54,093 bases of DNA from Flavobacterium sp. (GTDB lineage: Bacteria; Bacteroidota; Bacteroidia; Flavobacteriales; Flavobacteriaceae): contig JANXVF010000024.1 of the NCBI GenBank assembly GCA_025351785.1, positions 1 to 54,093 on the forward strand, given 5' to 3'. The position numbers and the translations under genes are program-made. The notes beneath the pieces were generated by a model. It saw nothing but the letters and a program-made list of their open reading frames with translations. It was not told where the DNA came from and did not search any database. This document shows, one piece after another, positions 16,211 to 25,245 of this stretch; the first letter of the stretch is position 1, and every line of letters begins with the position of its first letter.

Positions 16211-16332
16211 TGACACCCGCAATCGTCATTGCCACAATTTTTTTTAGGTTTTTTTTTGCTAAAGAATTTTTGATATAAAAATCCGACAGCAACCACTAAA
16301 ATTATATAAACTAAAATTTCTTGAATATTCAT
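16207..16332 (-). CDS. FeoB-associated Cys-rich membrane protein (41 residues)
   Basis: A short gene with one membrane helix (ILVYIILVVAVGFLY, residues 6-20), then a basic stretch with several Lys, then the tail NCGNDDCGCH with three Cys and a terminal His. This matches the small FeoB-associated Cys-rich proteins. The ATG at 16332 shares bases with the feoB stop (TAATG), so it is translationally coupled to feoB. The Cys/His tail may hold iron or interact with FeoB at the cytoplasmic face (inference from family). Confidence 0.9.
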   Translation of the reverse strand: MNIQEILVYIILVVAVGFLYQKFFSKKKPKKNCGNDDCGCH

Positions 16333-18437
16333 TATTTAAATATTTGATAAGCCGTTAGTGCAACTAAATAGGCAAGTCCGCTCATAAAAACTAACTGAAT
16401 TACTGGCCATTTCCATGAATTAGTTTCTTTTTTAACAACTGCAAGCGTGCTTACACATTGCATTGCAAAAGCATAAAAAAGCAACAATGAAATTCCTGTT
16501 GCAAAGTTAAAAACAGGTTTTCCATCTTCACGAATTTCGTGCTTCATTTGTTGTTTTATAGTTGCTTCTTCGTTACTATTGTTTCCTACACTATAAATTG
16601 TTGCCAAAGTTCCCACGAAAACCTCACGTGCGGCAAACGATGTTACCACTGCAATACCTATTTTCCAATCGTAACCCAAAGGTTTTATTGCGGGTTCAAT
16701 TGATTTTCCTATAATTCCTATGTAAGAATGTTCTAGTTTGTATGAGATTATTTTTTCTTCTAATAGTTTCGGGCTATAAGGAGCATGAAAACTGTCTTGA
16801 TGATGTTCAACAATTTGCTGTGCCTTTCCAAAATCGTTATCGGGTCCATGAGAGCCTAAAAACCAAAGAATAACTGAGATTGCTAAAATTATTTTTCCAG
16901 CTCCAAAAACAAATGATTTTGTTTTTTCTAAAATATTAATCGCAACATTTTTAAGCAACGGAATTTTATAACTCGGCATTTCAACTACAAAATAGGATTT
17001 TGATTTTATTCTTAAAATTTTATTCAAAATATAAGCTGATGCTATGGCAACACCAAACCCTAATAAATACAAAATCATTAAGGTCAAACCTTGTAAACTT
17101 ATAAATCCGAATACTTTTTTCTGCGGAATTATAAGCGCAATTAATATAGCATAAACGGGTAATCTTGCCGAACAAGTTATGAAGGGTGTAACTAAAATAG
17201 TAATCAATCGCTCTTTCCAATTTTCGATATTTCGAGCACTCATAATTGCTGGAATCGCACATGCAGTTCCCGAAATTAAAGGCACTACACTTTTGCCAGA
17301 AAGACCGTATCGTCGCATAATTTTATCCATCAAAAAAACAACTCTACTCATGTAGCCGCTTTCTTCTAAAACTGAAATAAACAAGAATAAAAAGGCAATT
17401 TGAGGTACAAATATAATAATTCCACCAATTCCTGGAATTATTCCCTCGGCAATTAAATTTGTGAGTTCGCCAGCCGGCAGATGCATTTTTACATATGAGG
17501 CAAAATTTGCAAAAGTAGCATCAATCAAATCCATTGGGAAACTTGACCAGTTAAAAATAGATTGAAAAATTATAAGCAAAATGCCAAAGAAAATAATATA
17601 TCCAAAAAATTTATGAGTCAGTACCCGATCAAGTTTAGCTCTAAAATCAGTAGCTTTTGAAGTATCAATTTTTTGTCCAATTTTTAAAGTATCATTAATA
17701 AACTGGTATCTTTTGATGGTTTCTTTTTGCTGTAATTGTTTTAAATCGGTTTTGCTTTTAGTAAAATTACTTTCAATTTCATTTCGTTCAAGATTTAAAA
17801 AATTTACATCTTGAGTAATTACAAGCCAGAGTTTGTAAAGCAATTGTTTAGGAAATGCCTTGCGGAGTTTATCAAAATAGTCTTCATCTATGCTGGAAGC
17901 ATTCAAACAAGGTTCGGTAGAAATAGAAGTATAATTTAAAATTAAATTTTTAATTTCATCAATGCCAATATTTTTTCTTGAACTGACTAACGCTATTTTT
18001 GTTTTTAACTCTTTTTCTAAAAATGGAATGTCTAAATCTATTCCTTTTACGCTCATTCGGTCACTCATATTAATGACCAAAATAGTAGGAATTTCAAGAT
18101 CTTTAATTTGGGTAAAAAGCAACAAATTTCGTTTTAAATTTTCAACTTCAGTAATTACAACTGCAACATCAGGAAAATTCTCGTCGTTTTTATTAAGTAA
18201 TAATTCAATAACTAAATTCTCGTCAATAGAACTTGCATTTAGGCTGTAAGTTCCAGGTAAATCTAAAATTGTAGCCTTAACGGTATTAGATAATTTGCAA
18301 AATCCAATTTTTTTCTCGACCGTAATTCCAGGATAATTTCCCACTTGTTGATGCAAACCTGTAAGCTGATTAAAAACCGAAGTTTTACCAGTATTTGGAT
18401 TGCCAATCAGAGCTACTTTCAAGTTATTTTGAGCCAT
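16332..18437 (-). CDS. feoB: Ferrous iron transport protein B
   Basis: A GTP-driven Fe2+ importer of the inner membrane. The N-terminal G domain has the P-loop GNPNTGKT (12-19), a G3 DLPG and G4 NMSD. A helical GDI-like spacer follows, then the membrane part with two Gate domains (GLSGKSVVPLISGTACAIPAIM and the later AAREVFVGTLATIYS). At 701 residues it is complete. It overlaps feoA by one base (TAATG) and is followed by the coupled Cys-rich small protein, giving a feoA-feoB-feoB-associated operon. Confidence 0.97.
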   Translation of the reverse strand: MAQNNLKVALIGNPNTGKTSVFNQLTGLHQQVGNYPGITVEKKIGFCKLSNTVKATILDLPGTYSLNASSIDENLVIELLLNKNDENFPDVAVVITEVENLKRNLLLFTQIKDLEIPTILVINMSDRMSVKGIDLDIPFLEKELKTKIALVSSRKNIGIDEIKNLILNYTSISTEPCLNASSIDEDYFDKLRKAFPKQLLYKLWLVITQDVNFLNLERNEIESNFTKSKTDLKQLQQKETIKRYQFINDTLKIGQKIDTSKATDFRAKLDRVLTHKFFGYIIFFGILLIIFQSIFNWSSFPMDLIDATFANFASYVKMHLPAGELTNLIAEGIIPGIGGIIIFVPQIAFLFLFISVLEESGYMSRVVFLMDKIMRRYGLSGKSVVPLISGTACAIPAIMSARNIENWKERLITILVTPFITCSARLPVYAILIALIIPQKKVFGFISLQGLTLMILYLLGFGVAIASAYILNKILRIKSKSYFVVEMPSYKIPLLKNVAINILEKTKSFVFGAGKIILAISVILWFLGSHGPDNDFGKAQQIVEHHQDSFHAPYSPKLLEEKIISYKLEHSYIGIIGKSIEPAIKPLGYDWKIGIAVVTSFAAREVFVGTLATIYSVGNNSNEEATIKQQMKHEIREDGKPVFNFATGISLLLFYAFAMQCVSTLAVVKKETNSWKWPVIQLVFMSGLAYLVALTAYQIFK

Positions 18438-18676
18438 TAATATGAATTATTTTCAGCAAAAATTGAAATTTTTTCTGCCGTTTCAACCCTAATAGCAACA
18501 TGAGAATCATTGATGATAAAATATAATGGATCTCCAAAAGGTGCTATTTGAACTAACTCTACCAAATTTCCTGGCAAACAACCCATTTCCAGAAGTTTTA
18601 AAGGAATTTCGTCTACATTTATATCAGATATAATTCCTTTTTGACCTATTTTAAAATTTGAAAGAGAGATTTTCAA
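18437..18676 (-). CDS. feoA: Ferrous iron transport protein A
   Basis: A 79-residue cytoplasmic SH3-like protein that associates with FeoB. MGCLPGNLVELVQIAPFGDPLYF is the family core: the MG-x-PG turn and the following strand. It is the first gene of the feo operon. The non-coding stretch upstream holds a dispersed repeat, and I found no Fur-like box I would defend. Confidence 0.93.
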   Translation of the reverse strand: MKISLSNFKIGQKGIISDINVDEIPLKLLEMGCLPGNLVELVQIAPFGDPLYFIINDSHVAIRVETAEKISIFAENNSY

Positions 18677-18795
18677 TTGTTTATTTAGATTGAATTAAAA
18701 TACAAAATTACAATTTTACTTCAAAACAATTACGTTTATCATCAAAATTAAGTTTTCAGTGTAACTAAATTCAAGGCAGATTTATGAAATTTTTA

Positions 18796-18980
18796 GGCTT
18801 TGGTCTAAAATGTATATTTATTTTTTAAACCACATAGAGCTATAGATTATACTTCTGAATAATAAAATTTTAGAAATATATTTTTTCACATAGCTATCAA
18901 TTCTATATAAAGCGAAGCTCTTTTAAAGGATATGTTTTCTATGTTTCTTTGTGGTTATATATATTTATTAGTCTAAAGCC
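18796..18980 (-). repeat. Dispersed ~180-bp repeat with terminal inverted repeats, copy B
   Basis: The ends read GGCTTTGGTCTA and TAGTCTAAAGCC, near-perfect inverted repeats. Inside these, AACCACATAGA faces its complement-like partner near the other end. It lies in reverse orientation to copies A and C and is very similar to C over the middle 50 bases. It fills most of the 327-base gap between feoA and the SCO gene. The remainder is AT-rich with no gene. Confidence 0.88.
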
Positions 18981-19003
18981 AATTTTTATTGTTATTTTTT
19001 TAT

Positions 19004-19702
19004 TTATGGAGTTTCATTTTTGCATAACCACTCAATATCTTCAAGCAATTGCTTTACATTTTTTATACCCTTTTCTGTTGGGCCATCAAGATTTGTTCCG
19101 TCATAAAATCCTCTAATACGTTTTTTAGAATCGACTAAAACAAAATTTTCAGTATGCACCATATCGTACATTTCAGATGGTTTTCCTGTTTTTACTGCCA
19201 AATAACTTTTTCTGGCTAGATAATAAATATCTTTTTTATTTCCTGTTACTAGATTCCATTTACTATCTATTACTCCTTTTTTTAAGGCATATTTTTTTAA
19301 TACTGAAACACTATCAATATCTGGAGTGACAGAATGAGATAGGAGTAAAACTTTTTTGTTGTTTTTAATTTTTTCTTGCAACCAAACCATATTATTAGTC
19401 ATCTTAGGACAGATAGATTGACAAGTCGTGAAGAAAAAATCGGCAACATAAATTTTTCCTTTATAATCGTCTTGTGTTATGATTTTGCCATTTTGATTTG
19501 TGAATTTAAAATCGGCAATAAAATGTTCGTTTGCTACATATTGAATGGTAGAGTCTACTAACTCTGGGTTTACATCTGCAGGATTGTAAATAGGTAGATT
19601 TTTTTTGGGTTTTAAAACAAAGTAAAACGCAGTAATAGTTAGTATTGAGAACAACACAAAAAATGAAATAAAAATTTTGTATTTTTTTAAAATAGATAGC
19701 AT
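19004..19702 (-). CDS. SCO1/SenC-family copper-binding thioredoxin-fold protein
   Basis: A membrane-anchored periplasmic protein that delivers copper to the Cu-A centre of cytochrome oxidase or reduces its cysteines. It has an N-terminal anchor (about 11-29), then a thioredoxin fold with CQSIC (C94 and C98) in the CxxxCP motif and the distal His in YDMVHTENFVLVD. All copper ligands are present. The longest frame opens at a TTG (19714) that overlaps a -7 box, so the ATG at 19702 is the better start (232 residues). Confidence 0.9.
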   Translation of the reverse strand: MLSILKKYKIFISFFVLFSILTITAFYFVLKPKKNLPIYNPADVNPELVDSTIQYVANEHFIADFKFTNQNGKIITQDDYKGKIYVADFFFTTCQSICPKMTNNMVWLQEKIKNNKKVLLLSHSVTPDIDSVSVLKKYALKKGVIDSKWNLVTGNKKDIYYLARKSYLAVKTGKPSEMYDMVHTENFVLVDSKKRIRGFYDGTNLDGPTEKGIKNVKQLLEDIEWLCKNETP

Positions 19703-19711
19703 TTTTTTGGG

Positions 19712-19719
19712 CAAAGTTA
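19712..19719 (-). promoter_or_regulatory. -7 box of the SCO gene
   Basis: TAACTTTG on the minus strand matches TAnnTTTG. The ATG lies only 9 bases beyond it, so the transcript should be nearly leaderless. Confidence 0.55.
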
Positions 19720-19791
19720 CAAAACATGTTTAAAACAAACTAAATTAACAATGGTTGTCAACTAATAATATTGAGTTAAAATCAGTATTAA

Positions 19792-22062
19792 TTAACCCAA
19801 ACTAGCTTTGAACATCTTCAACTCGTCCCAGGAATATTCATCGCCAACTTGCTCTTTTAAAGGATTTAACGATTCTTCATTATAATTTTCAAATAGTTTC
19901 GAAAGAGTTTCTAGTTTTTCCTTTGGCAAAATATTTTTAATATCTACAGCTTTATCTAGAATTAATTTTGTAAAATGTCCCAAGATGGTGCTAACTGTTA
20001 ATTTACGAATAAGGGCAATTTCATCTATTGTATTTTTTTCAACCCAAAGCTCATAAGTAATTTGTGTAGTTGGTTTTTTTGTTTCTTTTTCTGATTTCTT
20101 TTTTTTTGGTTGATAATAACTTACTGCTTCTTCATTTTCAACCAAGCTTAAATTGTTGTTTTTAAAATCGAGTGCAATTTGTTCTATTTTTTTTGTTTTA
20201 TAATTTTTTATTTCTGGGTTATTTAAACTTTCCTTGCTTATATCTTGGTTTAGGATAACAATTTCTATAAGTTTTTTTGCTTTCATTAACTGCAAAGTAA
20301 CATTTACTTGCAATTCTTCTAAATCTAACAATTTTAAATACAATTGTTTTGCTAGTTTGATTCGTTTTACCTCTTCAATTTTATATAAAATTTGATAAAC
20401 TAAGCGATCCAGTTTCTCAAAAAAGTAAATGTAAGCCGCTTGAAAACGTTCGTTAACAAAATTAAAATCAACATGATGCTCACGAAATAATTTGTCGAGT
20501 TGCGCCATAAATTTTACAGCAGGATTGATCAAAGATTCGCACAATTCCATTTGAGTTGTTGCCCAGTTGCTGTGTTGTGCCTTGAGTGATTTATCACCTT
20601 CTTGATAACTAAATTTATGATTGCGCCATTCCTTAGCCAGCTCAATCCAATCGAAACTATTTTTAAGATAGTTATGAATAAAATTTTTAGTTTCAGTTTG
20701 CAATGCAGTTTGTAGCACTGTTGCAGATGCTTTGTTTGTAGCATAATTCATCACGTCATCATCATTTGAAATTCCATTCATTTGAATTGGCGAAAGTAAA
20801 ATTAACCCATCAAGCGAACGTAGACGCGATAATGCAACATAAGCCTGACCGGGAACAAAAACTTGAGAAACATCGAGCGCAGCTTTATCAAAAGTTAATC
20901 CTTGGCTTTTATGAACGGTGATTGCCCAAGCCAGTTTTATTGGATAATGTGTAAATGTTCCTAATACCTCCTCTTCAATTTCCTTGGTCATTTCGTTAAC
21001 TAAATATCGAATGTTTTGCCATTCATATCGTTCAACCTCCACAATTTTATTTTCATCTACAAAATGAACTAAAATTTCGTTGTCAAATATCGATTTTATA
21101 ATTCCCATTTTTCCGTTAAAAAACTTTTTGTCGAGCGATAAATCGTTTTTTATAAACATAATTTGAGCTCCAATTTTTAAGTCTAAATATTCGTCTAAAG
21201 GAAAAATTTTCTCAGGAAAATCGCCTATTATTTGAGCTTTGTACGATTTTGATATTCCTTCTAAATCTGATAGTGATTGTGCATTAATACTATCTGCTTT
21301 TGTGTTATGGGTGGTAAGAGTGACGTATCCTTTGTTTGCTTTTAAATCAAAATTTGGATGTACAAATTTGTTCAAAAACTTAATATTTTCTGTCGTTATT
21401 TGATTGTTTCTAAGATTATTTAAAATATCAATAAAAACAGTATCGGTTTGCCTAAATATTTTAGATAATTCAATGTACAAAAGTGGATTTTGTTGAATGG
21501 CATGTGAGTGAAAAAAGTATTTTCCTTTGTAATATTCACGCAAGGTTTTCCATTCGTCGTCTCTTATTATGGGAGGAAGTTGCATCAAATCGCCAATAAA
21601 AAGCACCTGAACTCCCCCAAAAGCTTGTTTTTTTTTACGAACACTTTGCAGCATAAAATCGATGGCATCCATCAAATCTGCTCTTAGCATACTCACTTCA
21701 TCTATAATGAGCAACTCCATATTTTGAATAACCGCTTTTTTTAAAGCACTCATTCTAAAATGACGTCGCAAGGTATCTTTTGATTCAAATTTAAGTCCGT
21801 TAGAGTAATGAGCATCAACATTATTTGAGGGAATAAAACCACCAAAAGGAAGTTGAAACATCGAATGTATAGTTACTCCACCAGCATTTAAAGCCGCAAT
21901 TCCGGTGGGCGCAACGACAACCGTGTTTTTGTGAGTCGATTTTATTATTTCTTTGAGAAGTGTAGTTTTTCCAGTTCCAGCTTTTCCCGTCAAAAAAACA
22001 GATTTATTAGTTTGATTTATAAAGCGTAAAACATAGTTTGCTTCGGCAGATATTGATTCCAT
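19792..22062 (-). CDS. Pif1-like ATP-dependent DNA helicase with C-terminal HTH
   Basis: A superfamily 1B 5'-3' helicase of 756 residues. Walker A is GKAGTGKTT (26-34), Walker B IIDEVSML, and the later motifs include FIGDLMQLPP, the Q/R-containing KLAWAITVHKSQGLT (motif V-like) and VALSRLRS (motif VI). The C-terminal third is rich in Lys and Glu and ends in a helix-turn-helix of the HTH_40 type, as in many Bacteroidota homologues. It probably helps at structured DNA or stalled forks (family knowledge). It has no operon partners. Confidence 0.9.
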   Translation of the reverse strand: MESISAEANYVLRFINQTNKSVFLTGKAGTGKTTLLKEIIKSTHKNTVVVAPTGIAALNAGGVTIHSMFQLPFGGFIPSNNVDAHYSNGLKFESKDTLRRHFRMSALKKAVIQNMELLIIDEVSMLRADLMDAIDFMLQSVRKKKQAFGGVQVLFIGDLMQLPPIIRDDEWKTLREYYKGKYFFHSHAIQQNPLLYIELSKIFRQTDTVFIDILNNLRNNQITTENIKFLNKFVHPNFDLKANKGYVTLTTHNTKADSINAQSLSDLEGISKSYKAQIIGDFPEKIFPLDEYLDLKIGAQIMFIKNDLSLDKKFFNGKMGIIKSIFDNEILVHFVDENKIVEVERYEWQNIRYLVNEMTKEIEEEVLGTFTHYPIKLAWAITVHKSQGLTFDKAALDVSQVFVPGQAYVALSRLRSLDGLILLSPIQMNGISNDDDVMNYATNKASATVLQTALQTETKNFIHNYLKNSFDWIELAKEWRNHKFSYQEGDKSLKAQHSNWATTQMELCESLINPAVKFMAQLDKLFREHHVDFNFVNERFQAAYIYFFEKLDRLVYQILYKIEEVKRIKLAKQLYLKLLDLEELQVNVTLQLMKAKKLIEIVILNQDISKESLNNPEIKNYKTKKIEQIALDFKNNNLSLVENEEAVSYYQPKKKKSEKETKKPTTQITYELWVEKNTIDEIALIRKLTVSTILGHFTKLILDKAVDIKNILPKEKLETLSKLFENYNEESLNPLKEQVGDEYSWDELKMFKASLG

Positions 22063-22196
22063 TTGGCAGTGATTTGAAAAACAAATGTAAAATATTGTTA
22101 TTCAATGTGCAATAAAAATTGTGTTTTGATTACTTAAACTTTTATTGATTTCATGATTAAGAATTACTGTTTTAAAATTAAATTTTTCTAGAATCG

Positions 22197-22230
22197 TTGA
22201 AAACACGTTCAAACTAAATGAGTACCTTTG
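22197..22230 (+). promoter_or_regulatory. Promoter of the acyl-CoA thioesterase gene
   Basis: TACCTTTG at 22223-22230 matches TAnnTTTG, with TTG at 22197-22199 a loose -33. The box overlaps codons 2-5 of the longest frame (ATG 22218) and so favours the ATG at 22242. Confidence 0.6.
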
Positions 22231-22241
22231 CAAAAAAAAAG

Positions 22242-22751
22242 ATGACCCCAAAATTCCCATCAGATTCGTTGACAATATTGACAGATTTGGTTTTGCCTAG
22301 CGAGACAAACCCATTAAACAATCTGTTTGGTGGCGAACTTTTAGCTCGAATGGACAGAGCCGCAAGTATTGCTGCACGACGACATTCTCGCAGAATTACA
22401 GTTACAGCAAGTGTAAATCATGTTGCTTTTAATAGATCAATTCCGCTGGGAAGTGTTGTTACTGTTGAGGCAAAAGTGTCTCGCGCATTTAAAACATCAA
22501 TGGAAATTTTTATCGATGTTTGGTTAGAAGACAGAGAATCGGGTATTCGCAGCAAGGCAAACGAGGCTATTTATACCTTTGTAGCGGTAGACGAGACGGG
22601 AAATCCGGTTGAAGTTCCTCAAATTGAACCACAAACAGAAGAGGAAAAGTCGAGATTTATAGGCGCTTTACGTCGCAAACAATTGAGTTTAGTTCTTGCA
22701 GGAAAAATGAAACCACACGAAGCTACCGAATTAAAAGCATTATTTTTATAA
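22242..22751 (+). CDS. Acyl-CoA thioesterase (hotdog fold, YciA/BFIT type)
   Basis: Hydrolyses acyl-CoA to free acid and CoA in the cytoplasm. The single hotdog domain shows NPLNNLFGGELLARMDRAAS, where the Asp and neighbouring residues form the active site of this family, followed by VTASVNHVAF. An ATG eight codons upstream (22218) lies before and across the -7 box, so I start at 22242, giving 169 residues. It stands alone, before the ATP synthase cluster. Confidence 0.9.
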   Translation: MTPKFPSDSLTILTDLVLPSETNPLNNLFGGELLARMDRAASIAARRHSRRITVTASVNHVAFNRSIPLGSVVTVEAKVSRAFKTSMEIFIDVWLEDRESGIRSKANEAIYTFVAVDETGNPVEVPQIEPQTEEEKSRFIGALRRKQLSLVLAGKMKPHEATELKALFL

Positions 22752-22787
22752 TTTAAAAATCAGTTTTCAAAATACAGTTATTTGTAA

Positions 22788-23186
22788 ATGAATTTCTACC
22801 AAATTAAACCTTTATTAAATATATTCTTTGTTTCTATTTGTGCATTTGCAACACATAAATTTTTAGTATATTTCTTTGGTTTTCAGTTTATTGAATCTGG
22901 TTTTCAGTATTCAATTTTCTGTTTGTATTTTTGTTTTATGATTTCTACAATGGTAATAATTTTACTATTGATACTAGTAAAGCAAAAAACAATCGATAAT
23001 GTAGGCTATACTTTTATGGGATTGACGCTATTTAAAATGGGAATTTGTTATATTTTTTTAAAACCTATATTAAACTCGAGTAACAAATTTATAGCATCAG
23101 AAAAAATTAATTTTTTTGCCATTTTTATGTTATATTTAGTAATAGAAACGCTATTTGCGATAAGAATTTTGAACAATAAGCAATAA
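22788..23186 (+). CDS. Small polytopic membrane protein preceding the ATP synthase genes (DUF6168-like)
   Basis: 132 residues with four hydrophobic helices. It occupies the position where flavobacteria carry an AtpI-like accessory protein (DUF6168, from memory) before atpB. In E. coli, AtpI helps c-ring assembly; that role here is inferred from position and topology only. No separate AtpZ gene is visible between the thioesterase and this ORF. A separate promoter just before atpB means it need not be co-transcribed. Confidence 0.6.
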   Translation: MNFYQIKPLLNIFFVSICAFATHKFLVYFFGFQFIESGFQYSIFCLYFCFMISTMVIILLLILVKQKTIDNVGYTFMGLTLFKMGICYIFLKPILNSSNKFIASEKINFFAIFMLYLVIETLFAIRILNNKQ

Positions 23187-23254
23187 AATTGTGCAAAATC
23201 GATAATTTCATCAAAAAATGATATTGTAAACTTTACTATATTAATTATATAACG

Positions 23255-23262
23255 TACTTTTG
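23255..23262 (+). promoter_or_regulatory. -7 box of the atp operon
   Basis: TACTTTTG matches TAnnTTTG, with a weak TTT-rich -33 about 20 bases earlier. It lies 40 bases before the atpB ATG and probably drives atpB to atpG. Confidence 0.6.
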
Positions 23263-23302
23263 CACCAAATTTGAAAAGTAAAATTTAAGATAATTGATAG
23301 TT

Positions 23303-24418
23303 ATGGTGTTTCCAAAAAAATCACTCCACTTTTTTATAGCCACTTTAGTTGCTTTTTTGCCATTGTTTTCTACTGCAAATGAAACAAACACATTGCCAGT
23401 AAAAATTGAACAATTGTCAATTGAAGACAGAGAACAAGCCGAAAAACAAGAAAAAATTGATGAGGTTATTCAGCACCATGTACTAGATGGACATAGTTTT
23501 ATATTTTTTTCAAGTGCCGACGAGAAACAACATTACGGGTTTTCGTTACCTATAATTATATGGGACAACGGTTTTCATATATTTTCATCATCTAATTTTA
23601 ATAATCAAAAATCATTAACTTTTGTAGATGGTAATTATTATAAACTTCACCACGAACAAATATATAAAACAGATTCTTCTGGCATAATCAAAGAAGTTCA
23701 AGAAAGCCCAACAAACGAAAAAGTATTAGATTTATCAATAACAAAAGGGGTATTATCAATGTTGATAGTTGCCATTTTAATGTTTTTATTATTTACAGGT
23801 TTAGCACAATCGTTTAACAAAAATGGTGGGATTGCTAAAGGTGCTGGTCGATTTTTTGAGCCTATCGTGTTGTACGTTCGTGATGAAATTGCCATTCCAA
23901 ACATTGGAGAAAAACATTATAAAAAATACATGAGTCATTTGTTAACTATTTTTTTCTTTGTTTGGTTTTTAAATATTTTTGGGTTAATGCCTTTTGGGAT
24001 TAATGTAACTGGGAATATAGCAATCACAGCAGGTTTGGCTTTAGTAACTTATCTTATTACAACATTTACTGCAAACAAAAATTATTGGGGTCATATCTTC
24101 TGGATGCCGGGAGTTCCTGTGCCTATGAAAATTATATTAATCCCAATTGAATTATTAGGAACAATCATTAAACCATTTTCGTTAATGATACGTTTGTATG
24201 CAAACATTTTTGCGGGACATATTGTATTGATGAGTTTAGTTGCATTAATGTTTATATTTAAAAGTTGGTTAGGAAGCAGTTTGTCATTTATGTTGTCGTT
24301 TGCGATTTCAATTATCGAAATTTTAGTAGCCTTGCTACAGGCTTATATTTTTACCATGTTATCTGCTTTATATTTTGGTTCTGCTGTCGAAGAGCACCAT
24401 CATGAAGAAGCTCATTAA
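23303..24418 (+). CDS. atpB: ATP synthase Fo subunit a
   Basis: The proton-channel subunit of F1Fo ATP synthase. At 371 residues it is longer than E. coli subunit a (271) because of an N-terminal signal-like segment and a periplasmic domain (about 20-140, rich in charged residues and His), a Bacteroidota feature. Five C-terminal helices follow. The essential Arg lies in the segment SLMIRLYANIFAGH. The C-terminus is His/Glu-rich (EEHHHEEAH). The longest frame starts at a TTG three codons earlier; I use the ATG at 23303. Confidence 0.95.
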   Translation: MVFPKKSLHFFIATLVAFLPLFSTANETNTLPVKIEQLSIEDREQAEKQEKIDEVIQHHVLDGHSFIFFSSADEKQHYGFSLPIIIWDNGFHIFSSSNFNNQKSLTFVDGNYYKLHHEQIYKTDSSGIIKEVQESPTNEKVLDLSITKGVLSMLIVAILMFLLFTGLAQSFNKNGGIAKGAGRFFEPIVLYVRDEIAIPNIGEKHYKKYMSHLLTIFFFVWFLNIFGLMPFGINVTGNIAITAGLALVTYLITTFTANKNYWGHIFWMPGVPVPMKIILIPIELLGTIIKPFSLMIRLYANIFAGHIVLMSLVALMFIFKSWLGSSLSFMLSFAISIIEILVALLQAYIFTMLSALYFGSAVEEHHHEEAH

Positions 24419-24449
24419 AAAAGAATGTTTAATTAAATATATATACATT

Positions 24450-24647
24450 ATGGAAGGAAATCTTCATTTAATCGGAGCTGGATTAGTAGTAATCGGAGCT
24501 GGAATTGGAATCGGGAGAATAGGTGGATCTGCAATGGACGCTATTGCTCGTCAACCAGAAGCTTCTGGAAAAATTCAAACAGCTATGCTTATTGCAGCAG
24601 CACTTATTGAAGGTATTGGATTTGCAGCATTATTTGCAGTAAAATAA
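24450..24647 (+). CDS. atpE: ATP synthase Fo subunit c
   Basis: A 65-residue hairpin of two helices that forms the rotor ring. The N-helix has the Gly repeat GAGIGIGRIGG, the loop is ARQPE, and the carboxylate in the C-helix is E54 in ALIEGIGF. I see no Na+-type ligand set, so proton coupling is likely. A longer frame opening at 24375 overlaps atpB; the ATG at 24450 matches the family N-terminus. Confidence 0.97.
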   Translation: MEGNLHLIGAGLVVIGAGIGIGRIGGSAMDAIARQPEASGKIQTAMLIAAALIEGIGFAALFAVK

Positions 24648-24740
24648 TACAAAAAAAGCCAAAAGTTGTAACGGTTGGTTGCAACTTTGGTTTTAATTAA
24701 ATCAAACAATTATTACAATATACACACTACAAATCATATT

Positions 24741-25241
24741 ATGGAAAAGTTAATAAATGATTTTTCGTTAGGTTTATTTTTCTGGCAAACTTTAATATTT
24801 GTTGGATTAATATTTTTGTTAAGAAAATTTGCTTGGAAACCTATTCTTGACTCGGTTAACGAACGTGAGGATGGCATCAAAAATGCTTTATTAGCAGCAG
24901 AAAATGCAAAAAAAGAAATGCAAAATTTAAAATCAGATAATGAGAAATTATTAGCTGATGCAAGAGCTGAGCGTGAAGTAATGTTGAAAGAAGCACGAGA
25001 AATAAAAGAAAAAATGATTTTGGATGCAAAGGTAGAAGCTCAAGTTCAAGGCGAACAAATTATTGCTCAAGCCAAAGCAGCAATTACAGCAGAAAAAAAT
25101 GCAGCTATGAGTGATTTGAAAAATCAAGTTTCATCTTTATCGTTAGAAATTGCTGAAAAAGTATTAAGAAACGAATTGTCAGACAAAAATTCTCAAACTA
25201 AACTAGTTGAGAAAATGCTGGACGATGCTAAATTAAATTAA
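24741..25241 (+). CDS. atpF: ATP synthase Fo subunit b
   Basis: The peripheral-stalk subunit, 166 residues: one N-terminal membrane helix (about 9-28), then a long, highly charged amphipathic helix rich in Ala, Glu and Lys that dimerises. The start at 24741 gives the usual length; the frame upstream of it (from 24675) is non-coding leader. It is 4 bases before atpH. Confidence 0.95.
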   Translation: MEKLINDFSLGLFFWQTLIFVGLIFLLRKFAWKPILDSVNEREDGIKNALLAAENAKKEMQNLKSDNEKLLADARAEREVMLKEAREIKEKMILDAKVEAQVQGEQIIAQAKAAITAEKNAAMSDLKNQVSSLSLEIAEKVLRNELSDKNSQTKLVEKMLDDAKLN

Positions 25242-25245
25242 TATT

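Noticed and set aside
23294..23302. TTG start of atpB
   Set aside because: The ATG three codons later fits the signal-like N-terminus and is the usual start codon.
24375..24449. N-terminal extension of subunit c
   Set aside because: It overlaps atpB and does not belong to the family. The ATG at 24450 gives the normal 65 residues.
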